From: Rhizobium sp. RU33A
GTDB taxonomy: Bacteria; Pseudomonadota; Alphaproteobacteria; Rhizobiales; Rhizobiaceae
Assembly (NCBI RefSeq): GCF_900156055.1
Contig: NZ_FTMQ01000008.1
Span: forward strand, 1 to 64,000
Length of the DNA stretch: 64,000 nt
Direction of reading: 5' to 3'
The notes under the pieces were generated by a model. The model made no database searches and was not told the origin of the DNA. It saw only the letters and a program-made list of their open reading frames with translations. This document shows, piece by piece, positions 28,020-36,573 of the stretch (position 1 is the stretch's first letter; each line of letters starts with the position of its first letter). The position numbers and the translations under genes are program-made.

Positions 28020-28358
28020 ATGAACATCCGTCAGATCAACGAGGAATATTCGGTCAGCGGCCAGATCACGGTCGACGAGGTCGACGAGATCAAGGCGCTT
28101 GGCTTCAAGTCGATCGTCTGCCATCGCCCGGATGGTGAAGAAATCGGCCAGCCTGAATTTGCAGCCGTTGCCAAGCGCGCGGAAGAACTCGGCCTGAAGA
28201 TCAAGCATGTGCCCGTCGGGCCGATGGGTGTCACGCCGGATGCCGTCGCCGACATGGTCGATGCGCTCGAAGAATTCGAACGTCCGATGCTCGGCTATTG
28301 CCGCTCCGGTGCTCGTTCGAACGCCACTTACGAACACGCGCAGCGCCAGCGCGGCTGA
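28020..28358 (+). CDS. TIGR01244-type sulfurtransferase/phosphatase-like protein
   Basis: A 112-residue single-domain protein of the DUF442 (Blh-like, TIGR01244) group, related to rhodaneses and dual-specificity phosphatases. The active-site loop is CRSGARS near residue 97, and the family start INEEYSVSGQIT is present. Relatives act in sulfide or persulfide handling; the reaction here is not established. An RBS (GGAGCCCCG) lies just upstream and a hairpin follows. Confidence 0.85.
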   Translation: MNIRQINEEYSVSGQITVDEVDEIKALGFKSIVCHRPDGEEIGQPEFAAVAKRAEELGLKIKHVPVGPMGVTPDAVADMVDALEEFERPMLGYCRSGARSNATYEHAQRQRG

Positions 28359-28379
28359 CGCGTCTTTTCCATTATCCTT

Positions 28380-28401
28380 GGCCGGACGCTCGCGTCCGGC
28401 C
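28380..28401 (+). terminator. Rho-independent terminator
   Basis: GGCCGGACG and CGTCCGGCC form a 9-bp stem with a CTCG loop, followed by a T-rich run (TGTCTGTTTTCT), 21 bp after the stop of the preceding gene. Confidence 0.8.
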
Positions 28402-28440
28402 TGTCTGTTTTCTAAACCAGCCTCAAGCAGGAGTTATCCC

Positions 28441-28782
28441 ATGAGCATCAAGCGTATCGAGCCCGGCAAACGCATGAGCGGCGCCGTCGTCCACGGCAAC
28501 ACCGTTTACCTCGCCGGCCAGGTTGGTGAAGGCTCTACCGTGACCGAGCAGTCGAAGTCGGCGCTCGCCGAAGTCGACCGCCTGCTGGCCGCCGCCGGTT
28601 CGGACAAGTCCAAGATCCTGCAGACGATCATCTATCTCTCCGACATGTCGACCTTCGGCGAAATGAATGCAGTCTGGGAAGGCTGGATCGATCCGGCCAA
28701 CCCGCCCGCCCGCGCAACAAGCGGTGCGCCGCTCGCGACGCCGGACTATCTGGTCGAGTTCATCGTCACAGCTGCTGTCTGA
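28441..28782 (+). CDS. RidA-family (YjgF/YER057c/UK114) protein
   Basis: A 113-residue RidA-like protein. The family C-terminal pattern is clear: NPPARATSGAPLATPDYLVEFIVTAAV, with the Arg that holds imine or enamine intermediates in RidA. Members hydrolyse reactive 2-aminoacrylate-type intermediates from PLP enzymes. It is about 12-15 residues shorter than E. coli RidA, as in several other Rid subfamilies, so the exact activity may differ. Confidence 0.9.
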   Translation: MSIKRIEPGKRMSGAVVHGNTVYLAGQVGEGSTVTEQSKSALAEVDRLLAAAGSDKSKILQTIIYLSDMSTFGEMNAVWEGWIDPANPPARATSGAPLATPDYLVEFIVTAAV

Positions 28783-28808
28783 TTTTTCAGGGCAACGTAC
28801 TGAATGCC

Positions 28809-28834
28809 AAAGGCCGGGAGCGATCCCGGCCTTT
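28809..28834. terminator. Bidirectional hairpin terminator
   Basis: AAAGGCCGGGA and TCCCGGCCTTT form a perfect 11-bp stem around GCGA, followed by a T-rich stretch on the plus strand and bordered by A residues on the other side. It separates the RidA-like gene from the convergent transporter gene. Confidence 0.85.
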
Positions 28835-28863
28835 CGTTGTTTTCTCAATCGCTTGCTCAGGGT

Positions 28864-29808
28864 TCACGGTTTCGCGGTCGTGCCGGACTTGCGTCGCCGG
28901 CCAAGAAGCCAGCGATACAGGCGTCCGTCTATCGAGAGCAGTCCAAGCGCTATCAGGACCATGCCGGCAAAATGGTTGGATGCCAGTATTTCGCCGAGGA
29001 ACAGATAGCCAAGCAGGATAGCGCTGACTGGGATCAGCAGCGTAACGAGGGAACTGTTAATCGCGCCGCCGACCGCCAGGATATGGAAGAAGAGGATATA
29101 GGCGAGCGCCGTGGAGAGCAGCCCGAGGCCGAGCAGCGCGGCCATTGTCGTCATTCCCGGCATTGGCAAATGCCAGGGCGTGTCGATCAGCGTAACCACG
29201 GGTATCATCAGCAGCGTTGTCGCCGACACCTGTCCGAATGCACTGGTGGCCGGCGAGATGCCCATGCGCCGGAAGCGCCGCCCGAAGACACCCGCAAAGC
29301 CGTAGGACAGGGCTGCGCCGAGGCAGGCGAGAAGAGGCAGCAGCGGAATGTCTGCGGTCTTCACCCCGTTTCCGGCCATCAGTACCGCCACACCCGAAAA
29401 TCCAAGCGCGATGCCCACGAGCTTATTGCGAGTCATGCCTTCGTCTGCTGTCAGAAAATGCGCGACGAGGATGGAGAATATCGGGGTGGTCGCGTTGAGG
29501 ATCGAGGCGAGGCCGCTGGCAATCTGGGTCTGCCCCCAGAAGAGAAGCGTGAAGGGGATGAGGTTGTTGAGGAGCCCCATCCCGAAGAAGGCAGTCCAAG
29601 TGGTCGCGTCTGTGGGGATGGGCTGGCGGCGGATGCGCAAATAGACAAGCAGAGCCAATGCCGCGATCGCCACGCGGGCCAGGACCACCGTGAGCGGCGG
29701 AAGCTCAGAGAGGGCGACTTTGGAAAAGAAGAAGGAGCCGCCCCACAGAACGGACAGTGCCAAGAGCAGAGCCCAGCCGGTAAGGCTCATGGATTGGTTC
29801 TGCTGCAT
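28864..29808 (-). CDS. DMT-superfamily (EamA) transporter
   Basis: A 314-residue membrane protein with about ten helices in two EamA repeats (first WALLLALSVLWGGSFFFSKVAL, second LLACLGAALSYGFAGVFGRRF). It is likely an exporter of amino acids or other metabolites. ATG at 29808 is used because the first helix begins shortly after; the frame extends further upstream to 29997 but that part overlaps the divergent regulator gene. A nearby Met (29790) is an alternative. Confidence 0.88.
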   Translation of the reverse strand: MQQNQSMSLTGWALLLALSVLWGGSFFFSKVALSELPPLTVVLARVAIAALALLVYLRIRRQPIPTDATTWTAFFGMGLLNNLIPFTLLFWGQTQIASGLASILNATTPIFSILVAHFLTADEGMTRNKLVGIALGFSGVAVLMAGNGVKTADIPLLPLLACLGAALSYGFAGVFGRRFRRMGISPATSAFGQVSATTLLMIPVVTLIDTPWHLPMPGMTTMAALLGLGLLSTALAYILFFHILAVGGAINSSLVTLLIPVSAILLGYLFLGEILASNHFAGMVLIALGLLSIDGRLYRWLLGRRRKSGTTAKP

Positions 29809-29923
29809 CTGAAAGGTTCCGTCGTGAATCGGTTGGCCATGTGTGGCCCGCTGAACCATCGTTTGCTCGCCGGATTCGGACTCTGTCCTTTTGACGCTCC
29901 AAACGCTGATGTAATCTCTCGTC

Positions 29924-30508
29924 ATGAGCTTGGATATCCACCAATGTGAGCAGGCATGGCTTGCGCGTGATCCCCAGTTTGACGGCCGGTTCTTCATCGG
30001 CGTTCGAACAACCGGGATCTATTGCCGTTGTGTCTGCCCGGTGCGCCAGCCTTATCGCTGCAATATCGAATTCCTGCCGAGTGCGGCAGCGGCCGAACTG
30101 GCCGGCTATCGCCCATGCCTGCGCTGCCGGCCGGAAACGGCGCCGTTCAGCCCGGCCTGGAAGGGCAGTGCTGCAATCGTGGAGCGAGCAGCAAGACTGA
30201 TCCGCGAGGAAGGCGCACTCGATGCGGCGGGTGCGACCGTCGAGGCGCTTGCGGCCCGCGTCGGTGTCGGCGGGCGACATCTGACGCGGCTGTTTCAAAA
30301 GCATCTCGGCGCAAGCCCGCTTCAGGTGGCAAAAACGGCGCGTGTTCAGCGCGCTAAGCGCCTGCTGACCGGTACGGATATGCCGATCACCGAGATTGCG
30401 CTGCAGGCAGGCTTCGGAAGTGTCAGGCGGTTCAATGCCGTTTTTCAGGAGGTTTACAAACGCCCGCCGACAGCGATCAAACGGAGTTCGTCGCCACGCC
30501 CATCGTGA
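29924..30508 (+). CDS. Ada-type zinc domain fused to AraC HTH (regulator only)
   Basis: A 194-residue protein with two parts. Residues about 5-75 are an Ada N-terminal metal-binding domain with Cys34, Cys38, Cys65 and Cys68 in the exact C-x3-C-x26-C-x2-C spacing, where the first Cys accepts methyl groups from DNA phosphotriesters in E. coli Ada. Residues about 88-185 are an AraC-type double HTH (GVGGRHLTRLFQKHLG and ITEIALQAGFGSVRRFNAVFQ). The C-terminal O6-methylguanine transferase or AlkA part found in larger relatives is absent. This fits AdaA-like methylation-sensing activators. It is divergent from the DMT transporter gene. Confidence 0.9.
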   Translation: MSLDIHQCEQAWLARDPQFDGRFFIGVRTTGIYCRCVCPVRQPYRCNIEFLPSAAAAELAGYRPCLRCRPETAPFSPAWKGSAAIVERAARLIREEGALDAAGATVEALAARVGVGGRHLTRLFQKHLGASPLQVAKTARVQRAKRLLTGTDMPITEIALQAGFGSVRRFNAVFQEVYKRPPTAIKRSSSPRPS

Positions 30509-30547
30509 TCGCCCCTTGTCGCGCGGAGACCTCTGCGCAAACACAAA

Positions 30548-30572
30548 AATGGCCGGCGATGAACCGGCCATT
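30548..30572. terminator. Bidirectional hairpin terminator
   Basis: AATGGCCGG and CCGGCCATT form a 9-bp stem with a 7-nt loop, then CTGTTTTG; an A run precedes it. It lies between the Ada-type regulator and the convergent ThDP-enzyme gene. Confidence 0.8.
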
Positions 30573-30593
30573 CTGTTTTGATTCAATCGGCTG

Positions 30594-32246
30594 TCATGCT
30601 TTGTTGCGAATTTGAGTCAAGGTGCGGCTTGGCGTGATCGCCTCCGGGTCGAGCTTGATCTCGATGATCGCGGGCTTGCCGGAGGCGCGGGCGCGCAGGA
30701 AGGCAGGGGCGAAGTCTTCGGTCTTTTCGACGGTTTCGCCGTGGCCGCCATAGGCCTTGGCCAGCGCTGCAAAATCGGGGTTGGTCAGGTCGGTGGCGCT
30801 GACGCGGCCCGGATATTCGCGCTCCTGATGCATCCGGATCGTGCCGTACATGCCGTTATTGATGACAAGCGTGATGATCGGCAGGTTGTAACGGATGGCG
30901 GTCGCGAATTCCTGGCCATGCATCATGAAGCAGCCATCACCGGCAAAGCAGACGACTTCACGCTCTGGGAAGAGCTGCTTGGCGGCAACGGCTGCCGGAA
31001 GGCCATAGCCCATGGAACCGGAGGTCGGGGCGGCCTGGGTGTTGAAGGCCTGGAAGCGGTGGAAGCGATGCAGCCAGGTGGCATAGTTGCCGGCGCCATT
31101 GGTGAAGATTGCATCCTTCGGCGTGTTGGCTTCGATCCATTCCATGATCGGCCCCATCTGCACGGCGCCCGGGCCGGCCTTGGGCGGCGTCGACCAGGCG
31201 AGATAGGCGGCGTGCATGGTCTCGGTGCGCTCGGCCCATGCAGGGGCGGCGGGCGCATCCAGTGATGCGAGTGCTGCGACGAATTCCTCAGGTGCTGCAC
31301 AGATCGCGAGATCAGCGCGGTAGACGCGGCCGAGTTCGGACGGGTCGGGATGCACATGCACGAGCTTTTGCGCCGGGTAGGGGATGTCCATCAGCGTGTA
31401 GGAGGAGGAGGGCATTTCGGAGAAGCGGCCGCCGAGCAGGATCAGCAGATCGGCCTCCTTCACTTCCTTAGCCAGCGCCGGGTTGATGCCGATGCCGACA
31501 TCACCGGCATAGGAGGGATGCAGGTGATCGAAGAGCATCTGGCGGCGGAAAGAGCAGCCGACCGGCAGCTTGAATTTTTCGGCAAAGGCCTTGATTCCGG
31601 CGACCGAAGTCTCGCTCCAGCGTGTGCCGCCGAGAACGACCATCGGGCGCTTGGCGGTCTTCAGCAGTTCGCTGAGGGCTGCGATCTGGCTTGGGCCGGG
31701 ATGGGCCTCGACGGGGGTGTAGGGCTTGGCTTCCGGGGCCTCAACCTCGTCGAGCAGCATGTCCTCAGGGAGCGTCAGCACGACCGGGCCGGGTCGGCCC
31801 GAGGTGGCGACGGCAAAGGCGCGGGTGACGAATTCCGGGATGCGGCGGGCGTCGTCGATTTCGCCGACCCATTTGGCGAATTCGGTGAAGGCGCGGCGGT
31901 ATTCGACTTCCTGGAAGGCTTCGCGCTCCTTCATATCCCGACCGATCTGGCCGATGAACAGGATCATCGGAATCGAATCCTGCTTTGCGACATGCAGGCC
32001 GGCAGAGGCGTTCGTCGCGCCCGGACCACGGGTTACCATGCAGATGCCGGGTTTGCCGGTGAGGCGGCCCCAGGCATCGGCCATCATCGCGGCGCCGCCT
32101 TCCTGGCGGCAGACCAGCGTCTCGATGCCGCTGTCCTTCAGCGCGTCGAGCACGGCCAGATAGCTTTCGCCGGGAACGCAGGAGACGCGCTCGACGCCGT
32201 TTGCCTTCAGCGCCTCGACGATCAGTTCACCGCCGGTTCTCTTCAT
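30594..32246 (-). CDS. Thiamine-diphosphate-dependent enzyme, acetolactate-synthase-like
   Basis: A 550-residue ThDP enzyme with N-terminal PYR domain (catalytic Glu49 in CRQEGGAAMMADAWGR, then VTRGPGATNA), central domain and C-terminal PP domain with the cofactor motif GDGCFMMHGQEFATAIRYN ending in NN. It resembles IlvB but has no small subunit nearby. Related enzymes include oxalyl-CoA decarboxylase, sulfoacetaldehyde acetyltransferase and other 2-oxoacid decarboxylases. It is translationally coupled (ATGA) behind a CoA-transferase gene, which suggests it acts on an acyl-CoA or its precursor. The substrate is unresolved. Confidence 0.85.
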   Translation of the reverse strand: MKRTGGELIVEALKANGVERVSCVPGESYLAVLDALKDSGIETLVCRQEGGAAMMADAWGRLTGKPGICMVTRGPGATNASAGLHVAKQDSIPMILFIGQIGRDMKEREAFQEVEYRRAFTEFAKWVGEIDDARRIPEFVTRAFAVATSGRPGPVVLTLPEDMLLDEVEAPEAKPYTPVEAHPGPSQIAALSELLKTAKRPMVVLGGTRWSETSVAGIKAFAEKFKLPVGCSFRRQMLFDHLHPSYAGDVGIGINPALAKEVKEADLLILLGGRFSEMPSSSYTLMDIPYPAQKLVHVHPDPSELGRVYRADLAICAAPEEFVAALASLDAPAAPAWAERTETMHAAYLAWSTPPKAGPGAVQMGPIMEWIEANTPKDAIFTNGAGNYATWLHRFHRFQAFNTQAAPTSGSMGYGLPAAVAAKQLFPEREVVCFAGDGCFMMHGQEFATAIRYNLPIITLVINNGMYGTIRMHQEREYPGRVSATDLTNPDFAALAKAYGGHGETVEKTEDFAPAFLRARASGKPAIIEIKLDPEAITPSRTLTQIRNKA

Positions 32247-33442
32247 TGCGTCTTCCTTTCCAGCTCGGCCAGTTCGGCCAGAATTTCGTTTCCGTGCTCG
32301 CCGATACGCGGGCTCGGGCGCTCGTAGCGCAGGGGGGTCTCGGAGAGCACGATCGGCGTGCGCACGCTTGGGATGACCGTGCCCTTGTCGTCGGTGAGAT
32401 CGATCTTCAGGCCGCGCGCTTGCACCTGCGGGTCAGCGAACATTTCCGCGATCGAGTTGATCGGCCCGGCCGGCACGGCATTTTGTTCGCAGGCTGAGAG
32501 CAGGTCGCGCTTCTGCCACTTGGCGGTCTCTGTCGTGACGATCCGGCGCACCTCAACCTTGTTGGCGACGCGTGCCTTGTTGGTGGCGAATCGCTCGTTC
32601 TCGGCTATCTCGGGGATGCCGAGGATGGTGCAGAGGCGCTTGAACTGGCCGTCATTGCCGACTGCGAGAATCAAGTGGCCGTCAGCGGTCGGCACGACTT
32701 CATAGGGGCTGATATTCGGATGGGCATTGCCGAGCCGGGTCGGTGGCTTGCCGGAGATCAGGTAGTTCATGTTCTGGTTGGCGAGCACTGCTGACATGAC
32801 GTCGAGCAGCGCCATGTCGATGAACTGGCCCTGACCTGTCTTCAGGACATGGATGAGCGCGGCCTGGATTGCGGTCACGGCATAGATGCCGGTGAAGATG
32901 TCGGCGATGGCCACCCCCGCCTTCATCGGCTCGCCGTCCTTTTCGCCTGTGATCGACATGAAGCCAGACATGCCCTGGACAATGTAGTCATAGCCGGCGA
33001 AATCGGCATAGGGGCCGTTCTGGCCGAAGCCGGTGATCGAGCAGTAGACGAGCTTCGGGTTGATGGCCTTCAGGCTGTCGTAATCGAGTCCGTATTTCTC
33101 AAGACCGCCGCGCTTGAAGTTCTCGATGACCACATCGGCCGAAGCGCAAAGGCGGCGGACCGTTTCCTGGCCTTCGGGTGTCTTCAGGTCGACGGCGATC
33201 GAGCGCTTGTTGCGGTTGGTCGAATGGTAATAGGCGGCCGAGAGGTTTTCACCATCGGCGCCCTCGACGAAGGGCGGTCCCCAGGCGCGGGTGTCGTCAC
33301 CGCCTTCGGGGTTCTCCACCTTGATCACGTCGGCGCCGAGGTCGGCGAGCATCTGGCCTGCCCATGGGCCTGCGAGTACGCGGGCCAGTTCGATCACGCG
33401 GATGCCGGTGAGCGGGGCAGGGGATGATGGCTTGGGCGTCAT
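32243..33442 (-). CDS. Family III CoA-transferase (CaiB/BaiF/Frc type)
   Basis: A 399-residue class III CoA-transferase. Marks are the N-terminal GIRVIELARVLAGPWAGQMLADLGADVIKVE, NRNKRSIAVDLK, and SITGFGQNGPYADFAGYDYIVQGMSG, in which the Asp after GY is the expected acyl-carrying residue. It moves CoA between two carboxylic acids. ATG at 33442 is selected because the family fold starts directly after it; a TTG 22 codons upstream is the furthest start. It is the first gene of a two-gene operon with the ThDP enzyme. Confidence 0.9.
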   Translation of the reverse strand: MTPKPSSPAPLTGIRVIELARVLAGPWAGQMLADLGADVIKVENPEGGDDTRAWGPPFVEGADGENLSAAYYHSTNRNKRSIAVDLKTPEGQETVRRLCASADVVIENFKRGGLEKYGLDYDSLKAINPKLVYCSITGFGQNGPYADFAGYDYIVQGMSGFMSITGEKDGEPMKAGVAIADIFTGIYAVTAIQAALIHVLKTGQGQFIDMALLDVMSAVLANQNMNYLISGKPPTRLGNAHPNISPYEVVPTADGHLILAVGNDGQFKRLCTILGIPEIAENERFATNKARVANKVEVRRIVTTETAKWQKRDLLSACEQNAVPAGPINSIAEMFADPQVQARGLKIDLTDDKGTVIPSVRTPIVLSETPLRYERPSPRIGEHGNEILAELAELERKTQ

Positions 33443-33602
33443 TGCGCGATCCTGTGCGGCGTCGTCAGGTTCGGCGATCCGACAATATTGGATCTCCTGC
33501 CATGACAAGAACTGCTATCGACCGAGCTATATCGCCCCATTTTGCCATTCGCACCTGATATTCTCTCATGGCATCATTCCGTTTCGGCAAGATCTGGCCA
33601 GA

Positions 33603-34529
33603 TCAGGGTCCGAGATTGCGGAGCCAGGCGAGGAAATTGGCGATAGATTTTTCACGACCGATCTCGTTCAACGTCTCATGCCGCATGCCCTCATAGACCG
33701 TAGTTTCGACATCCGTCATGCCGACATCGAGCATGCGTTGGCCGAGCCAGCGTATCTCGCGGCCCATATTGGTCGCGGGGTCCTCAGCGCCGCCGACCAG
33801 ATAGACGGGGAGGCGTTGCGGCAGGCGCTCAAGACGTTCGGGGGCGGCGCCTGCGAAAGTCAGGCGAAAGATATCGCGCCACATGGAGACGCTGGCATCG
33901 AAGCCGCATAGCGGATCGGCGATATAGGCGTCGACCTCGCGCGCGTCATGCGAGAGCCAGTCGAATGGTGTCCGATGCCCCTTGATGGCGCGGCCCCAGG
34001 CAACAAAGGTCGCCTTCGGCAGGATCAGCGACGGGACGTCGGAGCCCTTCAACATCTGCTCAAGAGAAAGCACGCCTTGGGCGAAGCGTCCGGCAAGGCC
34101 GGGATTGAAGTTTGAGTTCCAGACGGTCAGCGCATGGAAGGCTTGTGGATGTTCATTCGCGACGTTGAGCGCGATCAGGCCGCCCATGGAGTGACCGAAG
34201 AGAATGACCGGAAGTCCGGGATGGGTTTCGACGGCAAGCTCGCGCATGGCAATGACATCGGCGATCACCTTTTCGGCCCCGTTGCTGCGCGCGAATATCC
34301 CGAGTTGAGCGTCCGGTGCCGTCGTCTCGCCGTGTCCGCGGTGATCATGGGCAAAGACGTGGTAGCCATGGGCGGCCAGTGCCGAGGCGAACCCCTCGTA
34401 GCGCCGCGAATGTTCGGCTAGACCGTGGCAGATGAGGACAATACCACGCGGCGCGGTCGTCGACGGCTGGTGGTGATAGGCAAGACGTGCGCCTGATGGC
34501 GATTGGTGAAAGGCAAGAGCTGAAAACAT
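33603..34529 (-). CDS. Alpha/beta hydrolase, monoacylglycerol-lipase-like
   Basis: A 308-residue serine hydrolase of the S33/hydrolase_4 group. HGLAEHSRRYEGFASALAAHGYHVFAHDHRGHG is the usual oxyanion region, the nucleophile is Ser114 in GHSMGG, and a late Asp (GGAEDPATN) and His (GMRHETLNE) complete the triad. It probably hydrolyses monoacylglycerols or lysophospholipids. It is transcribed alone, away from ettA. Confidence 0.9.
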   Translation of the reverse strand: MFSALAFHQSPSGARLAYHHQPSTTAPRGIVLICHGLAEHSRRYEGFASALAAHGYHVFAHDHRGHGETTAPDAQLGIFARSNGAEKVIADVIAMRELAVETHPGLPVILFGHSMGGLIALNVANEHPQAFHALTVWNSNFNPGLAGRFAQGVLSLEQMLKGSDVPSLILPKATFVAWGRAIKGHRTPFDWLSHDAREVDAYIADPLCGFDASVSMWRDIFRLTFAGAAPERLERLPQRLPVYLVGGAEDPATNMGREIRWLGQRMLDVGMTDVETTVYEGMRHETLNEIGREKSIANFLAWLRNLGP

Positions 34530-34775
34530 TAGGTTCCCCCGATGGCGCGATAGGAGGTCATTTCTCTGCCATGCGCAATAGCGTCAGTGGCTTGACGCCG
34601 GATGCGCGAACAAGCCGGCGGGTAGCGACCCCGGCCAGCGAGGCGGGGATGTGGAATGATCTGAAACTTGCGAGAACTGCTGTATTTCTTGGCAGTTTTT
34701 TGTGCGCCGCATTGCCCCAAGGACGCAATTCGCCTACATAGCGGCAAATTCCCATTCCCGCCGGAGCAAGACCCC

Positions 34776-36425
34776 ATGGCACGCCAGTTCATCTATCACA
34801 TGTCGGGACTTAGCAAGTCCTACGGCGCAAAGAAGATTCTCGAGAACATCCACCTCTCGTTCTATCCCGATGCCAAGATCGGTATCCTCGGCCCGAACGG
34901 CGCCGGTAAGTCGACCGTGTTGCGCATCATCGCCGGTCAGGACAAGGAATATACCGGTGAAGCCTGGCTCGCCGAAGGTGCGACCGTCGGTTATCTCGAG
35001 CAGGAACCGCATCTCGATCCGGCGAAGAATGCGTTCGAGAACGTCATGGAAGGCGTGGCCGACAAGCAGGCCGTGCTCGACCGTTACAACGAACTGATGA
35101 TGAACTATTCCGACGAGACGGCGGAAGAGGGCTCGAAGCTGCAGGACATCATCGACAGCCAGAACCTCTGGGACCTCGAACAGCAGGTGGAGATGGCGAT
35201 GGAAGCGCTGCGCTGCCCGCCTAAGGACGCAGACGTCACCCTGCTTTCGGGTGGTGAGCGCCGTCGTATCGCGCTTTGCCGTCTGCTGCTCTCGCAGCCG
35301 GACCTGCTTTTGCTCGACGAACCGACCAACCACTTGGACGCCGAGACGATCGCCTGGCTTGAAAAGCACCTGCGCGACTACCCGGGCGCCGTGATGATGA
35401 TTACCCACGATCGCTACTTCCTCGACAACGTCACCGGCTGGATCCTCGAACTCGACCGCGGCCGTGGCATTCCGTACGAAGGCAACTATTCGGCTTACCT
35501 GCAGGCGAAGGCCAAGCGCATGCTTCAGGAAAACCGCGAAGAGGCCGGTCGCCAGAAGGCGATCTCGCGCGAACAGGAATGGATCGCATCCAGCCCGAAG
35601 GCCCGTCAGGCCAAGTCCAAGGCCCGTATCAAGGCCTATGAGCAGCTGGTCGATGCGGCTGAAGGCATTCGTCCCGGTGATGCGCAGATCATCATTCCGG
35701 TCTCCGAGCGTCTTGGCCAGGTGGTCATCGAACTCGATGGCATCACCAAGGGCTTTGAAGGCCGCACGCTGATCAACGATCTCTCGATCAAGCTGCCGCC
35801 GGGCGGTATCGTCGGCATCATCGGCCCGAACGGCGCCGGCAAGTCGACGCTGTTCAAGATGATCACCGGCCAAGAAAAGCCGGATGCCGGTTCGATCCGC
35901 GTCGGTGACACCGTGCATCTCGGTTATGTTGACCAGAGCCGCGATGCGCTGGATGGTTCGAAGACCGTCTGGGAAGAAATTTCGGGCGGTGCCGAAATCA
36001 TAAAGCTCGGCAAGTTCGACATGAACTCCCGCGCCTATTGCGGCGCCTTCAATTTCAAGGGCGGAGACCAGCAGCAGAAGGTCGGCAATCTCTCGGGCGG
36101 CCAGCGTAACCGCGTGCATCTGGCCAAGATGCTGAAGGCCGGCGGCAATGTGCTGCTGCTCGACGAACCGACCAACGACCTCGACACGGAAACGCTCGGC
36201 GCGCTGGAAACGGCACTCGAAAACTTCGCCGGCTGCGCGATCATCATCAGCCACGATCGCATGTTCCTCGACCGTCTGGCGACGCATATCCTTGCCTTCG
36301 AAGGCGACGGCCATGTCGAATGGTTCGAAGGCAACTTCGAAGACTACGAACAGGACAAGATCCGTCGCCTCGGTCCGGATGCGCTGAACCCGGGCAGCCA
36401 GTCCTATAAGCGCCTGACGCGCTAA
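34776..36425 (+). CDS. ettA: ABC-F protein, energy-dependent translational throttle EttA
   Basis: A 549-residue soluble ABC-F protein with two ATPase domains. Walker A GPNGAGKST occurs at 39-47 and again near residue 352; signatures are LSGGERRR and LSGGQRNR; Walker B regions are DEPTNHLD and DEPTNDLD. Length and the arm and linker regions (PYEGNYSAYLQAKAKRM) fit EttA, which binds the ribosomal E site and gates the first peptide bond according to ATP/ADP level. ATG at 34776 has CCGGAGCAAG upstream; the open frame extends earlier but lacks similarity. Confidence 0.95.
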   Translation: MARQFIYHMSGLSKSYGAKKILENIHLSFYPDAKIGILGPNGAGKSTVLRIIAGQDKEYTGEAWLAEGATVGYLEQEPHLDPAKNAFENVMEGVADKQAVLDRYNELMMNYSDETAEEGSKLQDIIDSQNLWDLEQQVEMAMEALRCPPKDADVTLLSGGERRRIALCRLLLSQPDLLLLDEPTNHLDAETIAWLEKHLRDYPGAVMMITHDRYFLDNVTGWILELDRGRGIPYEGNYSAYLQAKAKRMLQENREEAGRQKAISREQEWIASSPKARQAKSKARIKAYEQLVDAAEGIRPGDAQIIIPVSERLGQVVIELDGITKGFEGRTLINDLSIKLPPGGIVGIIGPNGAGKSTLFKMITGQEKPDAGSIRVGDTVHLGYVDQSRDALDGSKTVWEEISGGAEIIKLGKFDMNSRAYCGAFNFKGGDQQQKVGNLSGGQRNRVHLAKMLKAGGNVLLLDEPTNDLDTETLGALETALENFAGCAIIISHDRMFLDRLATHILAFEGDGHVEWFEGNFEDYEQDKIRRLGPDALNPGSQSYKRLTR

Positions 36426-36448
36426 GGCAGTTAACAGAGTGCCAATTG

Positions 36449-36480
36449 AGGGCCGGGCCGAAAGGTGCCGGCCCTTTTTT
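36449..36480 (+). terminator. Rho-independent terminator of ettA
   Basis: GGGCCGG and CCGGCCC form a stem around GCCGAAAGGTG, followed by six T residues, 24 bp after the ettA stop. Confidence 0.85.
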
Positions 36481-36533
36481 CGTGCACTGATCCAGCGCCA
36501 TCAGCGATTCAGGCTTGCATCACATCGAAAACA

Positions 36534-36555
36534 GACATAAAGATATCTTTATGTC
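36534..36555 (+). promoter_or_regulatory. Operator palindrome before the ArsR-methyltransferase/metF operon
   Basis: A perfect 22-bp palindrome whose inner 20 bases (36535-36554) are identical to the metH operator at 2827-2846. It ends 18 bp before the regulator start codon, so it would overlap the promoter or transcription start and give autoregulation. Confidence 0.8.
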
Positions 36556-36573
36556 GTTATTGCGGTGGTGTGA

